DNA of 64,000 bases from Hemicordylus capensis (Eukaryota > Chordata > Lepidosauria > Squamata > Cordylidae), in contig NC_069662.1 of the NCBI RefSeq assembly GCF_027244095.1, forward strand, positions 84,168,294-84,232,293. Direction: 5' to 3'. Within the stretch, counting starts at the first letter, position 1; the number at the start of each line of letters is the position of its first letter. The notes beneath the pieces were generated by a model. The model had not been told where the DNA came from, did no database searches, and saw only the letters and a list, made by a program, of their open reading frames with translations. The translations under genes and the position numbers were made by a program. This document shows, piece after piece, positions 55,077 through 64,000 of the stretch.

Positions 55077-57319
55077 TTGGCAAGCTACATCCAAGCCCAA
55101 GGCAGAGACCACCCAAATGGGAGCCCTGCAGCCACCTGAGTAGAGTCATTGCTAGGTAATAAAAAGATACAGGGCCTGGTCCCACAGGTTATAGCTCAGG
55201 CCCATAAGCTGGAGATTGGTATGTAAAGAAAAGCTAATAGCACACACACACACCACACTGCTAAGTAGCAATGGCAAGCGTAACACGCTTTCTATAAGCT
55301 ACCACTTGCCTTGTGGTGGTAAAAGGGAACGAGAGAGGTAGGCACTGCTTCCGGCAATCAACAGGAAGTTGCCAACACCCACCTTTAAGGAGACCAGCTG
55401 ACCCACAGGGAGGAAGGTAGAAAGAGGCGGAGCTAGCCCTGCAGAATGAAGAGCTTGATGGTTGAGCGGGTGGGACCAATGCTGAAGGGAGCGGTTGCTA
55501 GGCAACCTAGCACCCCTCTAGTAGGAAATCGACCAGGTCTGGCCAGGTTACAACATACCAGCCAAGAGAAGAGCGGGACCATGAAGCAGGCAGCCATGAA
55601 GCAATGAGCTGCTCCAGACTAAAGAACCCTTACCTGAGGAAGGAGAGTGGGAAAGAAATATTGTATTACATGTAGTGGCCACAACTGTAACAATAAATTG
55701 CGGGTGCGAACAATTTTGAGTGCTGTAAGTCCTTGGGGGCTGCCACATCATAAAGACTAGCTCCTCACTTTCTATCACACTCCACAGTGACCAAGAAGAA
55801 GAACCCAGGATATTGCTATGCATGTAGGAATAGGCTTGATTCCTAATGGTGGAGGTCATTCTTAATTCTTCTGAATCTCAATGGCTGAGGTAACAGGGGA
55901 CAGGGTTGGCCCCTATCTATCCCAAAGGGATCCTGAATACACCGGAATGAATCATCCTTCATGAATCCTTTCTCCTGAGTGCTTTCCAGATTACACCCTG
56001 CAACAGGGTCACAACCAATTTCTGAAGTGTGCTTCCACACTTCCGGTGTGATACCACAGTCCTTACGCTGAGAGCAGGGTGCCGTTCAGATTTCCAATGC
56101 CTTGTTTCGAATTTAATCACTGTGATATAGCGCTATGACCTCATATATCCAGCATAAAGAAGTTGCTGTTTTGGGGGGTTGTTAGTTTTCGTGAGACTGC
56201 TCCCCCTGCTGTTTACGTTTCGAATGTGATTTGCCTGAATGGAAGTATTTTGCTGCTGTTGAGCGGCTAATCTGGAAAGTTCCCTGGATAAGTGAATAAT
56301 CGCCACTCACTCCTATGAAATAAAGTACTGAAACAAGTGCAGAATCTCCTCTTCAACTCTGTTGGTGTGAGTGGCTCTGACCTCGCTGCCTGGGATATCA
56401 TGACATGCTGCTACCTCTAGGGGACCTTGCACTATATTACCCTTCTTTCCACACATACTGTCCATCAAAATGACAAGCATTTAAAAGAAATGGCAGGCAT
56501 CTTGCTCATAATGGAATATAAGATTAAACCAGACTAATTAAGTGGATCAGGTACTTGCACTTATCTGATTCATGTATCTCTTTTTAAAAACTGTTATTGA
56601 ATTTAGGACTTACAGAATTTTTATCAAGAGTATGAGAATAGAAAATAAAGGAAAAATAAATCCTTTCCTGACAATGACAAGAGGTCAAAATCATCTCTTC
56701 TTATCTTTGAATGTGAAGTATGTTTTCATTAGAACAAATGGCACTGTTGGTATTCATTTATGTAAAGCTGGGCTATTAATAATTTCCTTGAAATGTAATA
56801 ATACAAATTAAAAACGAGGCGGAAAACACAAATTTAAAGTAATAGACTTTCATTTCCTTCTGGGATATTTGCAGGATGTGTATCCTGGCAAGACAGCATT
56901 AGCCAAAAAGGACTTCCAAACTATATGCCTTTGTGCCAGTTCTGGGTAGAGTTAATGGACGGTGTGCTTGATCAAAGATTTCTTTGGATCACATAAAAGG
57001 TGAGTTTGAGTTTAGCCTCAAGTGGGCAAAACACTGTATTTATTCTAACTATAACTTTATTTATTTAGATTTTCCTCCAGCCTGCCACATGACAAGAGCA
57101 TGGAGCACTATATCACAAGACCACTACTTTTACAAGCAAAGCCAAATGTTTAAAACAACAACACTAAATTATAAAATACGGTGGGTTAAAACCACCCTAT
57201 GCTGGCTGAAAGCTAAGCATTCAGAAAAATCATGTAGTAGAATGTTTCTGGGATGTTGACATTTTAGGATTGTAAGTGGAGGATTACATTTTGAGATACT
57301 CCTGCACATAAAGAATTCT
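55077..57319. other. No gene recognised
   Basis: It contains an RFX X-box-like site at 55493-55507 and CCAAT at 55476-55480, but I cannot support a gene or an LTR. The remainder is without recognisable content. Confidence 0.4.
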
Positions 57320-57600
57320 AGCCTGCCACCATTTCACGTTTGGCTGGTAATGACCAAAAACAGGGCTTGTTCAGTGGCCTTCCCTGGAGAGATCCACCAA
57401 GAGTTCCCCCAGCCTCATTCAAGAGGGCTATTAAAACCTGGCTATTCCAGTTAGCAATTCCACTGAGTAATTGCTCTTCCTGGAAATTCCACTTAGCTGC
57501 TGTTTTTAGCACTGATTTCACTTTTACTTACTCTGTGGTTTCAGTGTGCTTTTATTTATTTGTTTGATGTCATGTATTTTATTTTGTTGTGAGCTGGTGA
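57320..57600 (+). mobile_element. L2-clade LINE C-terminal and 3' fragment
   Basis: The sense reading gives a segment like LPP...GLVQWPSLERSTKSSPS and FKRAIKTWLFQLA, the weakly conserved L2 ORF2 C-terminus. It is followed by a T-rich untranslated region. It is truncated and then interrupted by the MITE at 57609. Confidence 0.6.
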
Positions 57601-57608
57601 ATGACACT

Positions 57609-58102
57609 GAAGTCATTCACACAATCACAATCTGGACCAGGTCTCACGATCAGTGAGAACCGGTTTTGTCCGGTGAGCGCGAAGAGAGCCCTGGGCGGCC
57701 GGATCGGCCACCCACATGATGCCCGGCTCCGAGACAGAGCCGGTGGGGGGTGGGGGGAGCGGGGGCCACGCGGCCCCGCAAGCCCCAGTATGCCCTGAAC
57801 GAGCACTCAGGGCATACTGAGGAGACCCCTGAGCCGGGAGGCTGCTTTTAAGCCCTCCAGCCAGGGGTCTACTCATGAGTAGGCGCGGCGCGAAGGCGCG
57901 GCGCGGCGCAGCTACTCATGATCGCAAAAAGCAGGTTTGTAGGAGCGCTCACTCCGCAAACCTGATTTTTGCAAGGGGTTCTCGAGCGGGTTAGCTGCTC
58001 CAGAACCACCGGGCTCAGCTGTGAACCCAGTGGTTCTGATGACCAACAAAAATCGGGCTAGCCTCTGCTAGCCCGATTTTTGTTGGTCGTGAGAATAGCC
58101 CC
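57609..58102 (+). mobile_element. Hairpin-rich MITE, most complete copy (494 bp)
   Basis: The ends are GAAGTCATTCACACAATC and the complement GGGGCTATTCTCACGACC. Blocks in order: GACCAGGTCTCACGATCAGT, a CAGTATGCCCTGA hairpin, GGTCTACTCATGAGTAG, a GCAGGTTTG...CAAACCTG hairpin and a final long hairpin around GGGCTAGCCTCTGCTAGCCC. The flanks ACT and TCT are one base apart. It is the reference for copies at 7426, 8205 and 63430. Confidence 0.75.
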
Positions 58103-58104
58103 TC

Positions 58105-58704
58105 TGTAGAACACCCAGATCGGGGAGCTGTGCATGCTCCCAGGTTTTGGTTATGTGGAAGCAAGGTAGGAGGAAAACCAGGGTAACTTTTCTTTTTCCT
58201 CAGAGGCGTAACTATAGGGGGGGCAGGGGGGGCACGTGCCCCGGGCGCCATCTTTTTTGGTCACATGGGGGGCGCCGCCATGACAAAAAAAAATTTTTTT
58301 TAAATTTTTTAATTTTTTTGTTAATACAAATGTTTCCTGCTCAGTGCAGCAGCGCTGCAGCAGTCAAGGGAGCGCGTCGGCGCCCCCTCCCCCATGAGCA
58401 GTCCCTTCCGCGCCGCCCGTGGCCCCCCCCCCATTGCTTTGCTGGCGCCTGGCGTCCAGTCAGTGGCCTGGCTTGGCGGCGGCGGGCGCTTGTGAGGAAA
58501 AACCTAAGTATAATGTAGTATGTTGGGGGCGCGGGGGGCGCCATTTCAATGCTTTCCCTGGGTGCCGTTTTCCCTAGTTACGCCTCTGTTTTTCCTCCTA
58601 CCTTGATTCCAAACAATCACTTCTGCCGAGGTTTTCCTCTTACCTTGCTTCCATACAACTGAAAACTGGGAGCACACACAGCTCCCAAACCTGGGTAGGA
58701 CACA
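58105..58704. mobile_element. Palindromic MITE interrupted by a hAT element
   Basis: The left arm (58113-58180, with GGGAGCTGTGCATGCTCCCA) and right arm (58630-58700, with TGGGAGCACACACAGCTCCC) are inverted repeats. Without the nested hAT and one copy of its target duplication the element would be about 200 bp. Confidence 0.75.
58201..58588. mobile_element. Non-autonomous hAT element, 388 bp
   Basis: The ends are CAGAGGCGTAACTATAGGG and the complement CAGAGGCGTAACTAGGG. The 8-bp duplications TTTTTCCT at 58193-58200 and 58589-58596 are perfect. It is GC-rich and non-coding. It shares its termini and the GGCACGTGCCCCGGGCGCCA block with 22582-23599. Confidence 0.93.
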
Positions 58705-59443
58705 ACTTTTAATTTTGTTAATGACCTCACTGTGCCTGAAGAGCAGGATAAAAAAAAGTTAAACAAACAAACAAAAGTAGCACACTGGGGAAAAGGTTCT
58801 TGCTCATTTTACAATGCAGGCAGTCAGCATTCAAAAGTGGAATCATCCCTGCATTCTTTCTGAAGTAATATCACCTCAGAAGTTTATGTGATTTTGCTGA
58901 ACAAACCTGAGGACAGAAAACTGTCCCCAGTAGTTTCTTGTAGTACTCCTAGTTTCCTAGTTCTAGTTTCTTGTAGAAGCCCAGTAGATTCTTGTAGTGC
59001 TTCTGGAAGGCACTCACACTCACATTTTTACTTTTGCACCTACTTTGGTTGGGGGAGGAGGCTCTCTAAGTAAATATGTACACAGAAGTAACTAATAAAC
59101 CCTTCACTTTCCCCCATGCTTTCATATACAACAATCTCAGGTCCAAGTTAGTCAATCATTAGTTATTTTTCCAGCAGAAACAAATGTTGTCATCTGCCTT
59201 AAGTTTACTTTGGGGTTTTCCATCGTGTTACATATTTACCATTTGTCTGTCATGATAAACTTGCCCCTAGAGATGTCATTTTGGGGTTTATCTTTAATAA
59301 GTTCTTGGTTCTGATGTATGTGCGTGAACTTTCCTAGCCCTTCCCCCCACCCGTTCTTTGTTCATCGCAGTATGTATTGGATACCTGACACAACCTTTTA
59401 CATGTTCCAGTCTGATTCAGCAGAAGAATTTTAATTCATAGTA
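58705..59443. other. No recognised feature
   Basis: There is a short local duplication around AGTTTCTTGTAG near 58930-59000. No gene was recognised. Confidence 0.4.
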
Positions 59444-59672
59444 ACTGGTACAGTGGGAAAATGCTTGACTAACAAGCAGAAGGTTGCCAGTTCAAATCCC
59501 CGCTAGTACTAGATTGGGCAGCAGCGATACAGGAAGATGCTAAAAGGCATCATCTCATACTGCGCGGGAGGAGACAATGGTAAACCCCTCCTGTATTCTA
59601 CCAAAGAAAACCACAGGGCTCTGTGGGTGCCAGGGGTCAAAATCAATTTGACGGCACACACTAACTGTTGTC
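59444..59672 (+). mobile_element. Sauria-type SINE, plus strand
   Basis: The head starts near 59444 (CTGGTACAGTGGGAAAATGC), with the B box in CCAGTTCAAATCCCCGC. The tail is near 59630-59665 (CAATTTGACGGCACACAC). It is the only full plus-strand copy in the window and is somewhat diverged in the tail. Confidence 0.87.
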
Positions 59673-59744
59673 TAGGGAGCCCAGTAGCAAGATATAAATA
59701 TCACAGGAGACTGGCACTAATTCCCTGGAACTAAAGAACTGTGT

Positions 59745-60070
59745 ACTGGCGGAGCCACCATAGTGTGAACGGGCTGCCACCTCACACCTCAGCCACGCCC
59801 CCAGCATCAGACGCCGGGTGTGGTTTGCTCACAAATGGGGCCACGTGCCCCGTTTGTGAGTAAAAACTGGCCAGCGCCGCATTCGCAGCACAGCCGGAGA
59901 GGCTCTCCAGGGAGAGTCACTCCGGCCATGCCGTGAACATGGCGCCGGCCAGATTTTACCTGCATCTGATGTCAGAAGCTGACATGACATACAGGGCATG
60001 GCTAGTGGGGCCGCAACCGCGAGCTGTACCCTGGCTGCCGCCGGCCTCCCTCTGCCCCTGGAACTGTGTG
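59745..60070. mobile_element. MITE-like GC-rich repeat related to 42350-42790
   Basis: CAGCCACGCCCCCAGCATCA, then GACGCCGGGTGTGG, and a hairpin CTCACAAATGGGG/CCCCGTTTGTGAG around a CACGTG core (59829-59861) parallel the middle of the 42350 element. The ends are unclear. Confidence 0.5.
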
Positions 60071-60895
60071 ATTAGTTTTGTGCACTTAGGGCAAAACTAC
60101 ACATTACATTCAACCAATGTGTTTAGAATGTGTACAAGTGTTTACCAGTGTTCCCCCATCCTGAGGAAAGAAGCAGCTCTGGAAGACCCTGATCTGGATT
60201 GGGACCACAGCAGGAAGAAAGAGTTGTAGCCCCCTCTCTGCATGCCATGGAGGAAAGAGGGAAGAGGTTCAAAACCAGTGTGTGATATGGAATGGGAGGG
60301 TCTGTCATTCAAAGTAAGAATATTCGTTGGCCATGCACAAATCCTTAGGCACACCTTGGGATCCCAGCCAAAACATCTTGTAATATGCCCTTCTTTCAAA
60401 CCACCCAAACATTTTTGAGAACCTCAAGTCTGAAAAAACTTGTAAAACACCAGGTAGGTTCCCCAACCCACTCTTTCCCACCACCCATATTTTCCAGCAT
60501 TTTTGGTGATACTATCTGGGAGACCTATTTTGTTTGAGAAGTATGTTGAAATATGTAGATTTTGAAATCAGATTATCAGGTGCAGCCTCCTCCATAACAT
60601 AAATAAGGAAATAGAATTTGTCTTTATGTTCATGACATCTCAGTCACTTGTGATATCACTTTTTATGGGTTGTCCTCTTCATTTGCCACAAGGAGATCCT
60701 TACATTTTCAGTTGCTGCTGCTTAGTTAAGAGTCAAAGTAGATATTCACTAGAATTGGATGTGAGGAAATACAAAAGCAAGGGTGAATCACCACTTGGAG
60801 GAGGATTTTTGCTGGGAAAACAGTGCAAAGAATTCCCCTTCTCTGTGTCTTGTGGTCACAAGCAGGATTACCCACTGCTTGCAGCATTTTTTTGA
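60071..60895. other. No recognised feature
   Basis: No recognisable coding or repeat signal. Confidence 0.4.
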
Positions 60896-60903
60896 GAAAA
60901 AGG

Positions 60904-61261
60904 TAGGGATGTGCATGAACCGAGGGATGTGGAAAAGGTAGGGATGTGCATGAAGGTTCATGCACAGGTTTGGCGGTGCCGGAGGAGGCGGCGAGTGGGA
61001 TCTTTTAAAAGGAGTAGAGCAGGTCCTTGCCTGCTCTCCACCACCCAATGCAGCTTCCTGTTGCAATGGCGCTCCCCCCAAGAACCTGCACACTGTCAGG
61101 GGAAGAACCAGGGGAGAGCCATCACAGCTCCTCCTTTTTAAAGATCCTGCTCACTGCTCCCCCCGCCCACATCCAGTGGCGCTCACTTGAACCAGTTGGA
61201 CCTCACTTGAACCAATTCAGTGCCAAACCTGAGTATGAACCTCAGTTCATGCACATCTCTA
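60904..61261. mobile_element. Non-autonomous hAT element, 358 bp
   Basis: The ends are TAGGGATGTGCATGAAC and the complement TAGAGATGTGCATGAACTG. The 8-bp duplications GAAAAAGG at 60896-60903 and 61262-61269 are perfect. A second TAGGGATGTGCATGAA starts at 60939, 35 bp inside the left end. The termini match those of the 9.5-kb hAT at 32846. Confidence 0.92.
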
Positions 61262-61539
61262 GAAAAAGGTCCTTATCACTGTAAGCACCTCTATAGCATG
61301 TGTTCCAATGAATGTGTAGTTTGACCCTAAATTTGAGCACAAAAAAGAGCTGTCACTTGATTTGAGGAGACCCTCAACAAAATGCCTCTAGTACGTCCCT
61401 CCTACCTTGATGTACCATCCTAAGGTTTAAGTCAATAGCAGTGGGGGTACCCCTTTTCATATTCATTTCAATTCTAGGGAGCTGCTCCCCCCCACTTAAA
61501 AAATAAACCTTTCAGCACCCATGGAAACTGAACATCTTC

Positions 61540-61700
61540 AGAGATAGGTGGCAGTGACTGGAGACAGGGCCTTTGGGGTGATGGCACCCTGCCTGTAAAA
61601 CACTCTGCCCAGGGATAGTTGACTGGAGCCTGCTTTACTAGCTTTGCAGCACCAAGTGAAAACAACTTTAGTATCTCAAATTTGTAATGGATGGTTTACT
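61540..61700 (+). mobile_element. L2-clade LINE C-terminal fragment
   Basis: GGCCTTTGGGGTGATGGCAC, CTGTAAAACACTCTGCCCAG and CAGCACCAAGTGAAAACAAC follow the L2 ORF2 C-terminal pattern (roughly AF...LPVKHSAQG...). It is a short remnant. Confidence 0.55.
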
Positions 61701-62366
61701 TTATGTCTGCTCTTCCTCAGTTTTAATGCTGTTCTTGCCGCCATTTGGAACTTTTGAAATTGTTAGCATCTTATTTTTTCAGCATTAATGCTAAATGCTG
61801 AATGTTTTTTAAAAAGCAACATTTTAAGCTTTTGCTGGAAAATGGGATGGAAGTACTCTAAAAATATTATTAATATATCTAGTAGTAGAATTTCCAGTAC
61901 ATAAATTTCCTAAATTTCCCAAACAGATAGTTAATTGTTAATCCAGGGATACTTTCCTACTGACTTTAGTGGAACCAAGATTTCATCACCCTTGTTTTTT
62001 TGCTTTGTGTAAACCAGGCACAAGAGTTCAACTATACTTTAAAAAAAAAAAATCAGCCTTCTGGAATTGAACTATTTGTTGAAACCACAACAAACCAACA
62101 ATCTTTAAATTGAGTTCTTTTGCACTTAACAGAGAAAACAGAGATAAGAATCTAAAAACCTGATGAGATAATCAAAATGAAGGCTCAAAACTATATCGCT
62201 GCAGCACTCTGTAAATATTTTAGTGGCTAAGTGGAGTAATAGTGAACAGAGAGTGATTGTGCTAAGAGAATCATGTACATATAAGGTGTATAACTGTTCC
62301 CAACATTTCATCACACTCCAGTGTGATCAAGAAATAGAATCCAGAATGGTGGGACAAGGCTATAGA
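61701..62366. other. No recognised feature
   Basis: It is AT-rich, with nothing recognised. Confidence 0.4.
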
Positions 62367-62370
62367 GATG

Positions 62371-62408
62371 CTTGTTTGTTTGTTTGTTTGTTTGTTTGTT
62401 TGTTTGTT
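62371..62408. repeat. (TTTG)n microsatellite with possible L2 tail
   Basis: There are about nine TTTG units. The following TTACATTTCTATACTGAGAT looks like the start of an inverted L2-type tail, too short to be sure. Confidence 0.85.
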
Positions 62409-62944
62409 ACATTTCTATACTGAGATTCAAATCATAGAATCTCATGGTAGTTTGCAAAAAAATCAAAATTATAACAAAATAATATTTGATTTTCTATTTT
62501 CTATTTTCTGGTAAACTGCCCTAAGACCCTCTGGCCCCATTTGCACATAATGCCAAACTGGAGTTGAATGGGTCAGAGGTTGGAATTTGTGTACGTCCAA
62601 ATGCATGCAACTGTGGTTTTGCAGCAAAAGCTACCTGAGATTTCCCTCACCAAAATCCAATTTGAACCTTTGATTTGTAATGCATTTCGCTGCTCCAACC
62701 TGAGGTTTGAAGGCAACTGCATTACATCCAAATGCAGATGATGCCATAACTGAAGTTCTGTGCTGTTTCTGGAACCAACATAGAGAGCATGGCCCAGACG
62801 CACCCAGGAATCCACCCGCTCCATGCCTGCTGTGCTTCTTGCTTGCTGCCTCTATGAGCACTTGCCCCGCCCCCTGTGTCCATGCTCCTCAAGCTGTTGC
62901 CCAGCAACAGGGTTGCCACGTCCCATCCCAAGCTTTCTAAGCCT

Positions 62945-63395
62945 GTCAAAAGGAAAAATCACTTTGGGGGATGCCCAATATCAGGTAGCACTTCCAAGAA
63001 CACTACTCTGGGGGTCCTGAACTTCAATATGCTACTAATCAACCTAAATTTGGCTTCCAGGACCTCTCAGCTACATTTCCCAAGATTGTTGGTGTCGACG
63101 TGAACCATGACAGCTGACTCCTCCTCGGCACTGCCATCTAGCAGCCTATCTAGACACTGCATGATATCCACAATCTTTGCACCATGTAACCAAGTCATCA
63201 TGTGGTCTACACGTGGGACACAAACCCATTTCTCTATGCCCCTAATGATCGAATTGCCCACTACTAGGAGGCTCCCACTCGCTGGAGGAGTATCCTCTGT
63301 GCAAGAGGATATACGTGCATCACCCAAAGAAGGGGTTCCTTCTAAGGGAGTATTCTCCTCCTCCTCAGTATGGGAGTCAATTCTCTCCATACAAG
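62945..63395 (-). mobile_element. CR1-type LINE ORF1 fragment (esterase-like)
   Basis: The minus-strand ORF at 63067-63390 contains SGSLLVVGNSIIRGIEKWVC, then GAKIVDIMQCLDRLLDG and VMVHVDTNNLGK. These mirror the GDS- and HVGTND-type blocks of the SGNH esterase-like domain in CR1 ORF1. The GDSI Ser motif reads GNSI here, and the G in HVGTND is Asp. The reading continues to about 62945 with LEAKFRLISSILKF-like sequence. Confidence 0.7.
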
Positions 63396-63429
63396 CTTGG
63401 CCTGCTCTCCCTGCACACGAGCACTCCGC

Positions 63430-63828
63430 CCTACCTGGGCGACCGTATCAGTCACCCCCTGATTACCGGCTCCATCATGGAGCCAGTAGGGGAAGCAGGG
63501 ATTGGGGGCCACCTGGCCCTTGGAAGTCCCAGGATGCCCCACTCGAATGTGTGGGGCATACTGGGGGAACCTCCAACACTGGGAGGCTTGTTGTAGCCTC
63601 CCAGTCAGGGGTCTACTTGTGTTTTGCCGCACTGTGGCATCACACTATCACCAAAACAGGGTTAGCAGAGTGCTTGCTCAGCTAACCTCATTTTAGGGGA
63701 GGGGCATTTAGGCGGGCTAGCTGCTGCTGAACCACCGGGCTTGCCCATGAGCCTGGTGGTTCTCACGATCGCTGGAAAGTGGGCTGGGCTCCCTTAGCCC
63801 ACTTTCCAGCAGTTGCAGGAATAGCTTC
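63430..63828 (+). mobile_element. Hairpin-rich MITE, left-truncated copy
   Basis: It matches 57690-58102 in block order: CTGGGCGACCG, CCGGCTCCATCATGGAGCC, GGTCTACTTG and a hairpin TTTCCAGC...GGGCTGGGCTCCCTTAGCCC. The right edge is the complement of GAAGCTATTCCTGCAAC. The left edge meets the CR1 ORF1 fragment. Confidence 0.7.
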
Positions 63829-64000
63829 AGTGTGTGAATTAAACTACCTCAGTGGTGAGGCCAATTGCACAAGTCTGTCCCATTCATTCAGCACCCTGAC
63901 AACCAAAGTCCTGAACCCACCAAATGCTGCCTGAAATCTACTTTAATGAAATGTACATGAACTTTCACCTCTTCCAATCAGTTTTTGGACAGCATAGCTG
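63829..64000. other. No recognised feature
   Basis: This short terminal stretch shows no recognisable content. Confidence 0.4.

Overview
The window looks like intergenic or intronic DNA of a squamate reptile (lizard or snake). The main clue is a set of tRNA-derived SINEs with a BovB/RTE-like tail of the Sauria SINE type. They sit with a MIR-like CORE-SINE, CR1, L2 and R4 LINEs and many small hAT elements, a mix typical of squamates. I could not support any host protein-coding exon, tRNA, rRNA or CRISPR array. Nearly everything recognisable is a transposable element, much of it nested. The species cannot be named from this.

Layout. 1-9 kb: Sauria-type SINEs, a broken Ty3/gypsy fossil on the minus strand (integrase and RNase H remnants) with a LINE fragment and a hAT-like element next to or inside it, then a cluster of three related hairpin-rich MITEs at 7.4-8.7 kb. 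9-13 kb: two non-autonomous hAT elements with target duplications. 14.3-20 kb: an L2-clade LINE (endonuclease, then reverse transcriptase) split by an R4-clade LINE and an inverted L2 tail. 22-25 kb: hAT elements, one with complete ends. 25-31 kb: LINE tails, SINEs and a CR1 3' end.

Centrepiece. At 32846-42341 lies a 9496-bp hAT DNA transposon flanked by a perfect 8-bp target duplication (GTGTGGGT). It has TAGGGATGTG termini, subterminal GGTTCGGATC-type repeats and a candidate CCAAT/TATA promoter. A repeat-rich leader of about 3 kb precedes a nearly intact hAT-Ac/ZBED-like transposase of about 915 codons, and a 3.3-kb 3' region follows. I see two breaks in the reading frame and two replaced zinc ligands in the BED finger. 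The candidate catalytic D, D and E are present. It is a plausible relative of the source of small TAGGGATGTG-ended elements at 9.8 and 60.9 kb.

42-64 kb: palindromic MITEs, several with matching 3-bp flanks that suggest a PIF/Harbinger-like group, a CR1 LINE of about 2.3 kb at 49-51 kb, a CORE-SINE, more L2 tails, a hAT nested in a palindromic MITE at 58 kb, and a CR1 ORF1 fragment near the end. Stretches without recognisable content are listed as such.
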